This document shows, one piece after another, positions 54,881 to 61,529 of a DNA stretch of 64,000 nt (positions within the stretch are counted from its first letter, which is position 1; each line of letters opens with the position of its first letter). The stretch is from Otariodibacter oris. GTDB taxonomy: Bacteria > Pseudomonadota > Gammaproteobacteria > Enterobacterales > Pasteurellaceae. The notes under the pieces were generated by a model that had not been told where the DNA came from, made no database searches, and saw only the letters and a list, made by a program, of their open reading frames with translations. Made by a program: the position numbers and the translations under genes. The stretch spans positions 883,262 to 947,261 of the forward strand of contig NZ_CP016604.1 in assembly GCF_009684715.1 (NCBI RefSeq), in the 5' to 3' direction.

Positions 54881-56503
54881 TTAATGTCGCCATTTACTTG
54901 AGTAATCCATATCATCATCAATAGACTCCCATTCAATAGGCATTGATGAGCTAACCGCATTTCGCCAAAGCATTTCCAACGCATCAGGACCATCATCATG
55001 ATCGGCTTTCGGGAAATGCTTTAACTGGCTTTCAAGCGTGCTTTGCGAGCGATGCAATAAAATTAAGCCATTGGCAATATGCGGTTGAAGGCTTTCAATC
55101 CGTAGCATCTTATCTGTATTAGGCTTAGTCGCCGTCGCTGGCACAGGCTTTCCTCGTTGGGCGGAACGCTTAACCAACTCCGTTTGTAAAAACTCTTGAA
55201 ATTGCACCGTTTCCACAAACCAGCGGTGACAGTTATATTGACTATGTAAACGGATCACATCCTCGATAATCAAGTCAGGCAATCTTTTCTTAATTTGCGC
55301 CTCAATTACGTACAACTTACCGCTTTCACGATGATAACCACCCACAAGAATTGCCGAAGGGTCACGGCTTGCTCCAGCTTTACCCATAGACGGATCTAAT
55401 GCTCCAAAGTAAATTAAATCTTCAGGTAATTCTGTCCAATACTGGAGTGAGTTCGCAAAAATGGCATCATCACCTGAAACAGGATCATTTTGATACTCGG
55501 AATCAAAAGCTGAATGCCCATCCGAAGCTCTAATTTTCATTAAAGCAAGAATAGGGCGAGCTAGCCAAGACACTATTGAACCCTTATCCATCTCCGCTTT
55601 GTGTTGGTAATAGAACGCATCAGAAAGCGAATCATCATCACCATCTTCAGATAGGTAAATATTTTCCCATTCGTCCCATAACACCATATTATCTGGATAA
55701 CGCAGTACAGCTTTAAATCGAGTTTTTCGCCATCCTTTTGTACTTAGAAATCTATTAAGAACACTATCATAATGAAGAATTGTGCCAACATAGATTACAT
55801 CAAATTTCTCACCTGCCGCCCCTAATTTCAGAACAGCTTTCAAAACCCAATTATGCAACTTATCCCTTTGCGCAGGAGTTTCTACACTTTCGTCATTCTC
55901 AATATCATCTAATACAACCAAATCAGGGCGATAAGCTCCATGACGTCTTCCTCTTAATTTTTGTCCAGCCCCAACCGCCTCTATTTTTTGTTCATGACTT
56001 GTTATAATTACACCTGCACGCCAAACTCTTCCTTGTGCCAATTCAGGAAAATCAATTCTTAGTCGTGGATTAGATTCTATTTCAACTTTAATAGCTTCAA
56101 GCATACTGAATGCTTGCTCCTTTGTATCCATGGCGATGATAATGTATTTTTTTAATTGACAAACCAAGCACCACAAAGGAAAGAGTTGAGTGCATATCGT
56201 TGATTTAGCTTCGCCTCTGGGGGCTGCAATTGCTTGACGAACAGATTTATCCTTTTGAATAATAGAATCAGGTAAATTTTTAAACAAATACTCATGCAGT
56301 TGAGATTTATGCTCCGAACGGACATAGTGAGGGAAGTAATTATTAACAAAGTACTCAAATCCCTCTTTTTGATTAAGAACCTGTTGCCTACGCTTAATAA
56401 TATCTTCTGATTTATCACTCCAACCTTCATAATTCGCGTCAATAGATTTCTGCAAATCAACCCGAAGAGCCTCTAACCCTTTTTTAAAATCCTTGAAGTT
56501 CAT
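54881..56503 (-). CDS. Terminase large subunit (Mu gp28-like)
   Basis: 540 aa packaging ATPase and nuclease. The Walker A variant is AIAAPRGEAKSTICTQL (about 89-105), adenine motif YIIIAMDTKEQA, Walker B PDLVVLDDIENDE (about 198-210), and the RNase-H nuclease start YFGALDPSMGKAGASRDPSAILVGG with the metal Asp. Together with the DUF3486 small subunit it packages phage DNA headfully from the inserted ends, as in Mu. Overlaps the small subunit by one base. Confidence 0.94.
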   Translation of the reverse strand: MNFKDFKKGLEALRVDLQKSIDANYEGWSDKSEDIIKRRQQVLNQKEGFEYFVNNYFPHYVRSEHKSQLHEYLFKNLPDSIIQKDKSVRQAIAAPRGEAKSTICTQLFPLWCLVCQLKKYIIIAMDTKEQAFSMLEAIKVEIESNPRLRIDFPELAQGRVWRAGVIITSHEQKIEAVGAGQKLRGRRHGAYRPDLVVLDDIENDESVETPAQRDKLHNWVLKAVLKLGAAGEKFDVIYVGTILHYDSVLNRFLSTKGWRKTRFKAVLRYPDNMVLWDEWENIYLSEDGDDDSLSDAFYYQHKAEMDKGSIVSWLARPILALMKIRASDGHSAFDSEYQNDPVSGDDAIFANSLQYWTELPEDLIYFGALDPSMGKAGASRDPSAILVGGYHRESGKLYVIEAQIKKRLPDLIIEDVIRLHSQYNCHRWFVETVQFQEFLQTELVKRSAQRGKPVPATATKPNTDKMLRIESLQPHIANGLILLHRSQSTLESQLKHFPKADHDDGPDALEMLWRNAVSSSMPIEWESIDDDMDYSSKWRH

Positions 56504-57006
56504 TATCTATCCTTAAACGCTTTGCCAAAATCACTTTCTAACTCAGACATAATTTGCATAAAATCAGGTAATAATGCTGGCTTTTGTTGTTTGACCTTAT
56601 TCGCAAACATCTCCACCACTTTGAGAGCCGTAGCCATTTCACTTACAGACGGAATCAGCTTTTTACTTGAAGCGGTCATTTTCGCAAAGGAATCAGCTAA
56701 TCCTGTTAATAATTCAATCTTAGTCGAAGGGGCAATATCGCTTTTCTCCAGCTCATCCATTACAGTTTTATATTGAACCACAAAGCCACTTAATAAGCCT
56801 GTTGCCAAAGCCTCAACATCACCACCCACCATTACTTGAACATCACGAGCCTTATCCCAATCATCACCTGCTTTCAACGCTTCATTCTTCCAGCGACGAG
56901 CCGTACCAAAAGAAACCCCAGCTTTTTGAGCGGATTGCTCTAGTGAAAAACGGTCAAAAACATAGTAACGTCTTAATTCAACTCTTACTTGTGGATCGTG
57001 TGCCAT
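56503..57006 (-). CDS. Terminase small-subunit candidate (Mu gp27-like, DUF3486)
   Basis: 167 aa. RRYYVFDRFSLEQSAQKAGVSFGTARRWKNEALKAGDDWDKARDVQVM is an HTH recognition domain of the DUF3486 family. A helical part follows. It precedes the large subunit and shares a base with it. Likely recognises the phage pac site. Confidence 0.88.
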   Translation of the reverse strand: MAHDPQVRVELRRYYVFDRFSLEQSAQKAGVSFGTARRWKNEALKAGDDWDKARDVQVMVGGDVEALATGLLSGFVVQYKTVMDELEKSDIAPSTKIELLTGLADSFAKMTASSKKLIPSVSEMATALKVVEMFANKVKQQKPALLPDFMQIMSELESDFGKAFKDR

Positions 57007-57008
57007 TC

Positions 57009-57272
57009 CTACATCCCGAATTTCATACGTAATAATTCAAAGCCAATCGCAGCTAAACCACCACCTAGACCACCAGCAATCAAGGCATCTTTGCGATTTT
57101 TCTTAGCCATTTCATCCACAAGCTTCTTAGTTGCTACCACCTCTCGACGTAATGCCTCAATTTCCACATTCTGTCTATCAACCTTGTGATTAACCTCAGA
57201 AACGGCTAACAAAATCTGATCTAACTTACCTTCCATAGCTTTTTGCTCTTGTTTTTTATTTCTACGACTCAT
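57009..57272 (-). CDS. Small coiled-coil protein with C-terminal membrane segment (Mu gp26 position)
   Basis: 87 aa. Basic start, heptads (ILLAVSEVNHKVDRQNVEIEALRREVVATKKLVDEMAKK) and a Gly-rich hydrophobic tail (ALIAGGLGGGLAAIGFELL). I do not recognise a family. Position between lysis and terminase genes is like Mu gp25/gp26. ATGA overlap with the upstream gene. Confidence 0.72.
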   Translation of the reverse strand: MSRRNKKQEQKAMEGKLDQILLAVSEVNHKVDRQNVEIEALRREVVATKKLVDEMAKKNRKDALIAGGLGGGLAAIGFELLRMKFGM

Positions 57273-57529
57273 TGCTTATCCGCCTTTTTGTCTAACTTTG
57301 CATTAATTTCCCGCATCTGATCTAAAATCATATCCAACCTTTCTTGTAAGGAACGATTTACCTCACGAGCCAATTCCTTCGATTGGTATTTATCTTCAAC
57401 TTCACGCTTTAGCTCTTGAATGCTGGCTTCATTTCGATTGATTTTATCGACTACGATTTTGATACTAAAACCCAATACAGGCATCACTACAAAAGAAATC
57501 AACATCTGAAAAAGTTTGTCATCTATCAT
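57269..57529 (-). CDS. Small membrane coiled-coil protein (Mu gp25 position)
   Basis: About 86 aa from the ATG at 57529 (MIDDKLFQMLISFVVMPVLG), with AAGGAAAAGCT upstream. One N-terminal membrane segment (about 8-25), then a long charged coiled coil ending in LDKKADKQ. It starts on the ATGA of the o-spanin stop. Function unknown; may belong to the lysis set or to DNA packaging. Confidence 0.72.
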   Translation of the reverse strand: MIDDKLFQMLISFVVMPVLGFSIKIVVDKINRNEASIQELKREVEDKYQSKELAREVNRSLQERLDMILDQMREINAKLDKKADKQ

Positions 57530-57774
57530 AGCTTTTCCTTCTTGCAAATTTCCTCATAAACCAAATTATGATTAAGTACCTGCCGTTTCGTTTCTGTTGT
57601 GTCTTTGAGGCTTGGATAGATAAAGCCAAATGCACTACATCCCGTTACCGTCACTTCTGAACCAGTCGTTGTTTTGCAACTGATTGTCAATATCGCCACC
57701 AGACAAAGTCCGATTATTTTCAATGATCTCTTTAGCTTTTTTTGCATCATCCAACTCCTTCGTAAGTGCTTCAT
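57526..57774 (-). CDS. o-Spanin candidate (Rz1-like lipoprotein), nested in the i-spanin gene
   Basis: Up to 82 aa; starts at 57774, 57750 (MMQKKL) or 57747 (MQKKL) are possible. A signal peptide IIGLCLVAILTISC has a lipobox-like ending with Cys about residue 33; the mature chain has a Gly/Thr-rich part, TGCSAFGFIYPSLKDTTETKRQVLNHNLVYEEIC. The gene begins inside the i-spanin and runs past it, the classic Rz/Rz1 overlap. It should sit in the outer membrane and fuse membranes with the i-spanin at lysis. Confidence 0.75.
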   Translation of the reverse strand: MKHLRRSWMMQKKLKRSLKIIGLCLVAILTISCKTTTGSEVTVTGCSAFGFIYPSLKDTTETKRQVLNHNLVYEEICKKEKL

Positions 57775-57898
57775 TTCTTCTTTTCATGTATTTATTTTCT
57801 TGATCTAATCGATTGGATTTCGCTTTCAAAAAGCCAATATAAAACCCAATAATAGACAAAACCCCTGCCAGTCCACCTATTAAATATGTGTTAATCAT
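57635..57898 (-). CDS. i-Spanin candidate (Rz-like, DUF2681)
   Basis: 87 aa from the ATG at 57898 (MINTYLIGGLAGVLSIIGFYIG) with AAGGAGAACAGG upstream. One N-terminal membrane segment, then a charged coiled coil (KSNRLDQENKYMKRRNEALTKELDDAKKAKEIIENN) and a C-terminal tail. DUF2681 is common in Haemophilus Mu-like prophages. The o-spanin candidate overlaps it in another frame. It overlaps the holin candidate's stop by 8 bases. Confidence 0.8.
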   Translation of the reverse strand: MINTYLIGGLAGVLSIIGFYIGFLKAKSNRLDQENKYMKRRNEALTKELDDAKKAKEIIENNRTLSGGDIDNQLQNNDWFRSDGNGM

Positions 57899-58127
57899 CC
57901 TGTTCTCCTTGTTGTCTAGGTCTTCGAATTGCATTCGCAAAACCTTTTGTTGCAACACCACCTCCACAAAAAATAGCGAAGGTCATGAAAAGCTCTGGTG
58001 TATAGACTCTGTCTAAATACACGCAGAAAGCTAGAATAATTGCCATTAAAATGGCGCCAAAAAACTGAATAAATGAGGTCGTAGATAAACGACCGTTGTC
58101 ATTTGTGATTAATTCAGCAAGTTTCAT
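57891..58127 (-). CDS. Holin candidate (DUF2644)
   Basis: 78 aa. MKLAELITNDNGRLSTTSFIQFFGAILMAIILAFCVYLD has a first membrane segment, and LFMTFAIFCGGGVATKGFANAIRR a second. The tail is charged (RRPRQQGEQDD). The two-TM topology, size and position between endolysin and spanins point to a holin; DUF2644 itself is not characterised. Ribosome site CGGAGGTAATTA. Confidence 0.7.
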   Translation of the reverse strand: MKLAELITNDNGRLSTTSFIQFFGAILMAIILAFCVYLDRVYTPELFMTFAIFCGGGVATKGFANAIRRPRQQGEQDD

Positions 58128-58139
58128 TAATTACCTCCG

Positions 58140-58250
58140 CTAAATAAATATTCCAATGAGACACCCCAATAAAACGCCTACCGCAACACCTATCGCACAA
58201 GCTACCAAAATAAGAAAAGTAATAGCTTTATCAAAGTTACCTAAAAACAT
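58140..58250 (-). CDS. 36-aa membrane micro-protein in the lysis region
   Basis: MFLGNFDKAI-TFLILVACAI-GVAVGVLLGC-LIGIFI: almost wholly hydrophobic, one membrane helix with small residues. The AGGAGTAATTA ribosome site is ideal, and its stop is 13 nt before the holin candidate start. It could be an antiholin, a second holin or a pinholin. Too short for usual gene callers. Confidence 0.65.
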   Translation of the reverse strand: MFLGNFDKAITFLILVACAIGVAVGVLLGCLIGIFI

Positions 58251-58264
58251 TAATTACTCCTTAT

Positions 58265-58393
58265 TTATTTTTTATCTCGCCATACAACATAGTGATACTT
58301 GATTTGATCACCAATACAAACACCTATGGCTTCGCCAACCTTAAATAACAATCCAATAGCGATTATTCCAAAAACAAAACTTAAAACTGTCAT
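58265..58393 (-). CDS. 42-aa membrane micro-protein in the lysis region
   Basis: MTVLSFVFGIIAIGLLFKV-GEAIGVCIGDQIKYHYVVWRDKK: one membrane helix and a basic tail. The ATG at 58393 has AAGGA 6 nt before it; an ATG at 58399 is also in frame. Lies 14 nt before the 36-aa gene. A 10-codon GTG-led frame ends ATGA on its start, so translation may be coupled. Confidence 0.55.
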   Translation of the reverse strand: MTVLSFVFGIIAIGLLFKVGEAIGVCIGDQIKYHYVVWRDKK

Positions 58394-58421
58394 AGCCATT
58401 CCTTAAATTCCTGTAAATCCA

Positions 58422-58514
58422 CTAATAACCCCACACCAAATAAAAATAAGAGGCTACGGTTATCCCTTTGTTAAGGGCTTTATTGCGTTTTGCGTTATTG
58501 CTCATTTTTCTCAT
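58422..58514 (-). CDS. 30-aa basic micro-protein after the endolysin
   Basis: MRKMSNNAKRNKALNKGITV-ASYFYLVWGY, a highly basic head and an aromatic tail. AAGGAGTAGCAAA gives a strong ribosome site. It begins 5 nt inside the end region of the endolysin gene. Function unknown; supported only by start signals and position. Confidence 0.45.
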   Translation of the reverse strand: MRKMSNNAKRNKALNKGITVASYFYLVWGY

Positions 58515-58518
58515 TTTG

Positions 58519-59064
58519 CTACTCCTTAAATAAGTGATCTGTATTAACAACTTCTTCGGAATCCAACCAATCCCAAACATCAAAACAAGGGCAATCTTTT
58601 ACCCACTCGTTCTTTGTGATTTTTCCATCACCATTCAAATCAGGCGATAAATCACGATGCCCATATACTTTAGCTTTAGGGTAACGAGCCTCAAGGTTGC
58701 GAATTAAGGTATGCAGAGCGACCCATTGCGCTTTGGTGTACTGCCCGTGATTCTTACCTTCAGCAGTAACTCCACCCACAAGACAAATACCTACTGAATT
58801 AGAATTATGTCCTTTAACATGAGCTCCTATTTCACCCACTTGGCGACCTGTTTCCACTGTGCCATCAATATCAATCACAAAGTGATAACCGATATGTTTA
58901 AGATGAGAATTGAAGTTACGGACAGCATGAACGCTACGCTTAAAGCCTCGTTGCTTATGCCAAGAATCAATAGCTTGTGCAGAAGTCGCACCATTGCGTT
59001 TTAAAGTTTTGCCATTGCGAGTGGCAGAGCAATGCACGACAATTTTTAAGATTGGAAAAGACAT
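58519..59064 (-). CDS. Endolysin: N-acetylmuramoyl-L-alanine amidase with EF-hand-like loop
   Basis: 181 aa Amidase_2 (T7-lysozyme type). Zinc ligands are H11 (IVVHCSATR), H136 (YGHRD) and C160 (CPCF); Y60 or nearby aids catalysis; GYHFVIDIDGTVETGR and GICLVGG are family motifs. Between the last two ligands is DLNGDGKITKNE (142-153), a textbook EF-hand loop (D1, N3, D5, G6, I8, E12), so activity may need calcium. There is no signal peptide, so release depends on a holin. Late-promoter copy 1 is 65 bp upstream. Confidence 0.93.
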   Translation of the reverse strand: MSFPILKIVVHCSATRNGKTLKRNGATSAQAIDSWHKQRGFKRSVHAVRNFNSHLKHIGYHFVIDIDGTVETGRQVGEIGAHVKGHNSNSVGICLVGGVTAEGKNHGQYTKAQWVALHTLIRNLEARYPKAKVYGHRDLSPDLNGDGKITKNEWVKDCPCFDVWDWLDSEEVVNTDHLFKE

Positions 59065-59128
59065 ATAAAAATACCCCCAGTAAATATAACTAGGGGTATT
59101 ATTGAAAACTTAAGGGAAATCAGACAGG

Positions 59129-59143
59129 TGATGGGGTTCAGTA
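59129..59143 (-). promoter_or_regulatory. Late-promoter motif TGAT-N3-GTTCAGTA, copy 1 (before endolysin)
   Basis: TGATGGGGTTCAGTA; minus strand TACTGAACCCCATCA. It is 65 bp upstream of the endolysin start and directly after the Mor/C gene, where Mu has P_lys. An AATAAT -10-like sequence lies about 40 nt past the motif start. Confidence 0.7.
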
Positions 59144-59144
59144 A

Positions 59145-59567
59145 CTAGAACAGGCTTTCTTGCTCAAGGCTTGATGGCTCTTGTAAAACCTTCCACGCAA
59201 AGCGTTCTGAAATGCCATATTTAGGACAAAGCTCAAGCATAGCCAAATTACCGCTTATGCCTTTTTCTTTTTTGATTTTTTCAAACTCTGCTCTAAATTT
59301 TGCATTGCGTAAAATTCGCAATGCAGCATCACATCTTGGAATATACAACCGCTCACGGTTGAAATGTTGCCGTAATTTTGTGGCAGAATCAAGCCCAATC
59401 ACATCAACCAACCGCGGAAAATACTGTTTGCCTAACGAAAAACTGAAATCAACCCCACCGAAAGACTTGATCACATTCTCAGTCGCAGGAAACCCCACCA
59501 CTTCAATCATCTGTTTTACCACATCAGGCAAATAAGCCTCCACGCTTGCTAATTCTAATTCACTCAT
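59145..59567 (-). CDS. Mor/C-family late (or middle) transcription activator
   Basis: About 140 aa from the ATG at 59567 (MSELELASVEAYLPDVVKQM), with AGAGGATATAAT upstream; an open extension to 59612 is not conserved. The N-part (LPDVVKQMIEVVGFPATENVIKSFGGVDFSF) is the Mor dimerisation domain and the C-part (SGNLAMLELCPKYGISERFAWKVLQE) the HTH. It sits directly before the lysis genes, like Mu C. Only one such gene is seen in this window, so it may serve as both Mor and C. It is the best candidate to bind the TGAT-N3-GTTCAGTA sites. Confidence 0.9.
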   Translation of the reverse strand: MSELELASVEAYLPDVVKQMIEVVGFPATENVIKSFGGVDFSFSLGKQYFPRLVDVIGLDSATKLRQHFNRERLYIPRCDAALRILRNAKFRAEFEKIKKEKGISGNLAMLELCPKYGISERFAWKVLQEPSSLEQESLF

Positions 59568-59664
59568 ATTATATCCTCTTAACTCACTACACCACTGAAT
59601 TATCAGATACAATTTTAAAAAGTGTGAATATTACTCGGTAATTTTTTGCAAAAAAATGATAAAA

Positions 59665-59695
59665 AAAAGACCGCTTGTTAGCGGTCTTTTGAAGA
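59665..59695. terminator. Bidirectional terminator with uptake-signal core
   Basis: AAAAAAGACCGCT-TGTT-AGCGGTCTTTT; 7-bp GC stem with A/T tails. The minus-strand loop side reads ACAAGCGGT, the host uptake core. It overlaps the stop of the HTH gene. Confidence 0.8.
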
Positions 59696-59896
59696 AATAT
59701 ACGAGAGAAACTTGACCCAACTTGTGTAAGTCATATCTGCATGGTCAGATTGATCTATTTCACACTCCCACCTTGCCACACTTCGCCAGCTTCTAACTTC
59801 ACAAATATCTGCAACCTCTTGTTGAGTGAGATCACGTTCCTCTCTTAACCTTCTAAGGTTTGCTGGGGTGTAACCAAGCTCAAAATCACCATTCAC
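59678..59896 (-). CDS. Small helix-turn-helix protein
   Basis: 72 aa. LGYTPANLRRLREERDLTQQEVADICEVRSWRSVARWECEID is a XRE/Cro-like HTH (about 8-50) of the kind found in Mu-like middle regions. The C-tail is short. It precedes the Mor/C gene and may tune middle or late expression. Overlaps the upstream gene by 11 bases. Confidence 0.78.
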   Translation of the reverse strand: MNGDFELGYTPANLRRLREERDLTQQEVADICEVRSWRSVARWECEIDQSDHADMTYTSWVKFLSYISSKDR

Positions 59897-60137
59897 TTTT
59901 CTTTGCCTTTTCTCTAGCTAAATTCCAAGCTTTTCCTGCTTGAGTGGCAATACTTTGAGCATTTTTAATTTGGTCAAAAGTCATATTTTGAGGACGGATA
60001 ATTAATTTTCCGTCCCACACACCCTTTTCTTCAGCCTTCACAAACTGAAATACCCAACCATCTTCATGAGTGGCTAACCTTTTTTCTAGGTCAACATCCC
60101 ATTTACCTTTCCAACTTCTATTAGGGTGATTTGCCAT
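59886..60137 (-). CDS. Hypothetical phage protein (83 aa)
   Basis: Starts MANHPNRSWKGKWDVDLEKRLATHEDGWVF; mixed charge, two Trp-rich segments, a helical C-terminus (QIKNAQSIATQAGKAWNLAREKAKK). No family recognised. One-base and 11-base overlaps with its neighbours show that it is part of the middle operon. Confidence 0.7.
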   Translation of the reverse strand: MANHPNRSWKGKWDVDLEKRLATHEDGWVFQFVKAEEKGVWDGKLIIRPQNMTFDQIKNAQSIATQAGKAWNLAREKAKKSEW

Positions 60138-60367
60138 TACTCGTCCTCAAATTCCACTTCTTCAACTTCTATTTTGAGAAAAGGAATTATATCAGGATCG
60201 CACGAGTTTATCTCGTTTTCTAATGTAGAAAAAATGTATTCTTCTTCTTTTGGCGAAAATGCAGTGATTCCGATACTTTCCATTACTGTTTTGTTAATGA
60301 ATTCCGCTGCGTCTTGTGGGTAGATTGAATTTACTGTTGAAGTCACTCTGAATTCTTTAGCTTTCAT
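60137..60367 (-). CDS. Hypothetical acidic phage protein
   Basis: About 76 aa from the ATG at 60367 (MKAKEFRVTSTVNSIYPQDAAEFIN), with GGAGAAAGAAA upstream; an open run to 60403 is less likely. Very acidic end (VEVEEVEFEDE). Not recognised. First gene after the palindrome region at 60442. Confidence 0.65.
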   Translation of the reverse strand: MKAKEFRVTSTVNSIYPQDAAEFINKTVMESIGITAFSPKEEEYIFSTLENEINSCDPDIIPFLKIEVEEVEFEDE

Positions 60368-60441
60368 TTTCTTTCTCCGCCCCTGATATGCCGAGGCGCG
60401 CATTGTGGGATAACCACGCTTTAACCTTTGATGCGGTTATT

Positions 60442-60462
60442 ATATGTATTTTAAATACATAT
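60442..60462. promoter_or_regulatory. Palindrome in the prophage middle-promoter region
   Basis: ATATGTATTT-T-AAATACATAT, perfect 10-bp arms. It lies 75 bp upstream of the middle-operon gene at 60367 and 40 bp after the terminator of the upstream transcript, so it is a good operator or promoter candidate. Confidence 0.5.
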
Positions 60463-60499
60463 TACAAGAGTTTTTTTAACTTTTTATAAAAAAACAAAA

Positions 60500-60521
60500 A
60501 ACCCCGAACAATGTCGGGGTT
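60500..60521 (-). terminator. Terminator after the 67-aa early gene
   Basis: On the minus strand AACCCCGACATTGTTCGGGGTTTTTTG; a 7-bp GC-rich stem and T6. Marks the end of the early (GemA) transcript. Confidence 0.8.
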
Positions 60522-60543
60522 ATGCAAAATAATTCGTAAAAAA

Positions 60544-60747
60544 TTACCACCATATCATCGTATCACGGAGATGATAGAAATAAGCAACAGCTTCATCACG
60601 ATCAATTGTTTCCATAAGCCTCTTTGATTTTCCTGTTTTTCGATTTCTAATTGAAACAAAACACTTATCATTACACGAAACATACGCATCACAACGCAAT
60701 TCAATATTACGCGCCACCCTAATTACTTCTAAATAATAATTCTTCAT
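60544..60747 (-). CDS. Small hypothetical phage protein (67 aa)
   Basis: Starts at the ATG at 60747 with AAGGGG upstream; an in-frame GTG lies 6 nt before. MKNYYLEVIRVARNIELRCDAYVSCNDKCFVSIRNRKTGKSKRLMETIDRDEAVAYFYHLRDTM has a beta-rich start and a helix. Not recognised. Last gene of the early transcript. Confidence 0.65.
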   Translation of the reverse strand: MKNYYLEVIRVARNIELRCDAYVSCNDKCFVSIRNRKTGKSKRLMETIDRDEAVAYFYHLRDTMIWW

Positions 60748-60756
60748 CCTCACCCC

Positions 60757-61176
60757 TTAAACTCTTTTCCCATCCCGTTTAGCTTTAACCGCCAACATTT
60801 GAAGCACTTTTCTAACTTGCTCATCTGAACACCACTGCAAGCGGTTAATTCCAAACGATCTTTTGCAAATAGCGTGAATATAAGCCCAAGGCTTTCCATC
60901 ACTTGCTAAAAATGCCTCAATTTTATCTAGTGATTTTTGTCTAGTTTCATTACTCGCACTTGCCGTAGGACGTTTACCGAACTGTTTAGATTTCACTTTA
61001 AAGCCTTTTTTCTTCATTGCTTTTAACACTAAATCTAATTCAGCATCACTCATCACTGAGCAACTATGCTTATCGACTACCTCTAACAAAAACCGAACAT
61101 AGGTATCCTGATCCATTTTTAATTCATTTTTACCGATATGAATTTTTTGAATTAACTGTTTTCTTGATTGATACAT
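60757..61176 (-). CDS. GemA-like regulatory protein (Mu gp16, DUF1018)
   Basis: About 139 aa from the ATG at 61176 (MYQSRKQLIQKIHIGKNEL), with AAGAGGAACA upstream. The DUF1018 core is KIHIGKNELKMDQDTYVRFLLEVVDKHSCSVMSDAELDLVLKAMKKKGFK; the C-part (RLQWCSDEQVRKVLQMLAVKAKRDG) completes it. In Mu, GemA affects host gene expression and DNA supercoiling. Overlaps the next upstream gene by 25 bases. Confidence 0.88.
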   Translation of the reverse strand: MYQSRKQLIQKIHIGKNELKMDQDTYVRFLLEVVDKHSCSVMSDAELDLVLKAMKKKGFKVKSKQFGKRPTASASNETRQKSLDKIEAFLASDGKPWAYIHAICKRSFGINRLQWCSDEQVRKVLQMLAVKAKRDGKRV

Positions 61177-61529
61177 TGATATGTTCCTCTTAGTTGCTCT
61201 TTTAACTTCCTCCACCCCTCAGCAAACTTTTGCTGTTGCTCTGGCGTGATTTCAGGGGGGGGGAGTTCTTTAAATTCTCGTTTAGGCATTGCCTCCAATA
61301 GTTGCTTTGGGCTGGGGAATTTATCGCAATTTTGAGCTAAATACATAAACGCTGATTCAAATCTTGCTCGGTCTAGCTCTTTATCCCACGTTTTCTTATA
61401 AGTAATTACCCTAAACCACGCTTCTAATGTGGGTTGAATCGCATCTTCTGGTGGAGCGTTCTTTAATCTTAAAAGAAGTAGCATAGACACACCTGAGGCA
61501 AGCGACTGTTTTAGCCATTGTTCGCCCAT
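61152..61529 (-). CDS. Hypothetical early phage protein (125 aa)
   Basis: MGEQWLKQSLASGVSMLLLLRLKNAPPEDAIQPTLEAWFRVITYKKTWDKELD; then FMYLAQNCDKFPSPKQLLEAMPKREFKELPPPEITPEQQQKFAEGWRKLKEQL. This resembles replication-accessory proteins of other phages (Trp-rich, P-rich linker), but no activity can be assigned. Overlaps GemA and the CPACG protein. Confidence 0.68.
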   Translation of the reverse strand: MGEQWLKQSLASGVSMLLLLRLKNAPPEDAIQPTLEAWFRVITYKKTWDKELDRARFESAFMYLAQNCDKFPSPKQLLEAMPKREFKELPPPEITPEQQQKFAEGWRKLKEQLRGTYQCINQENS

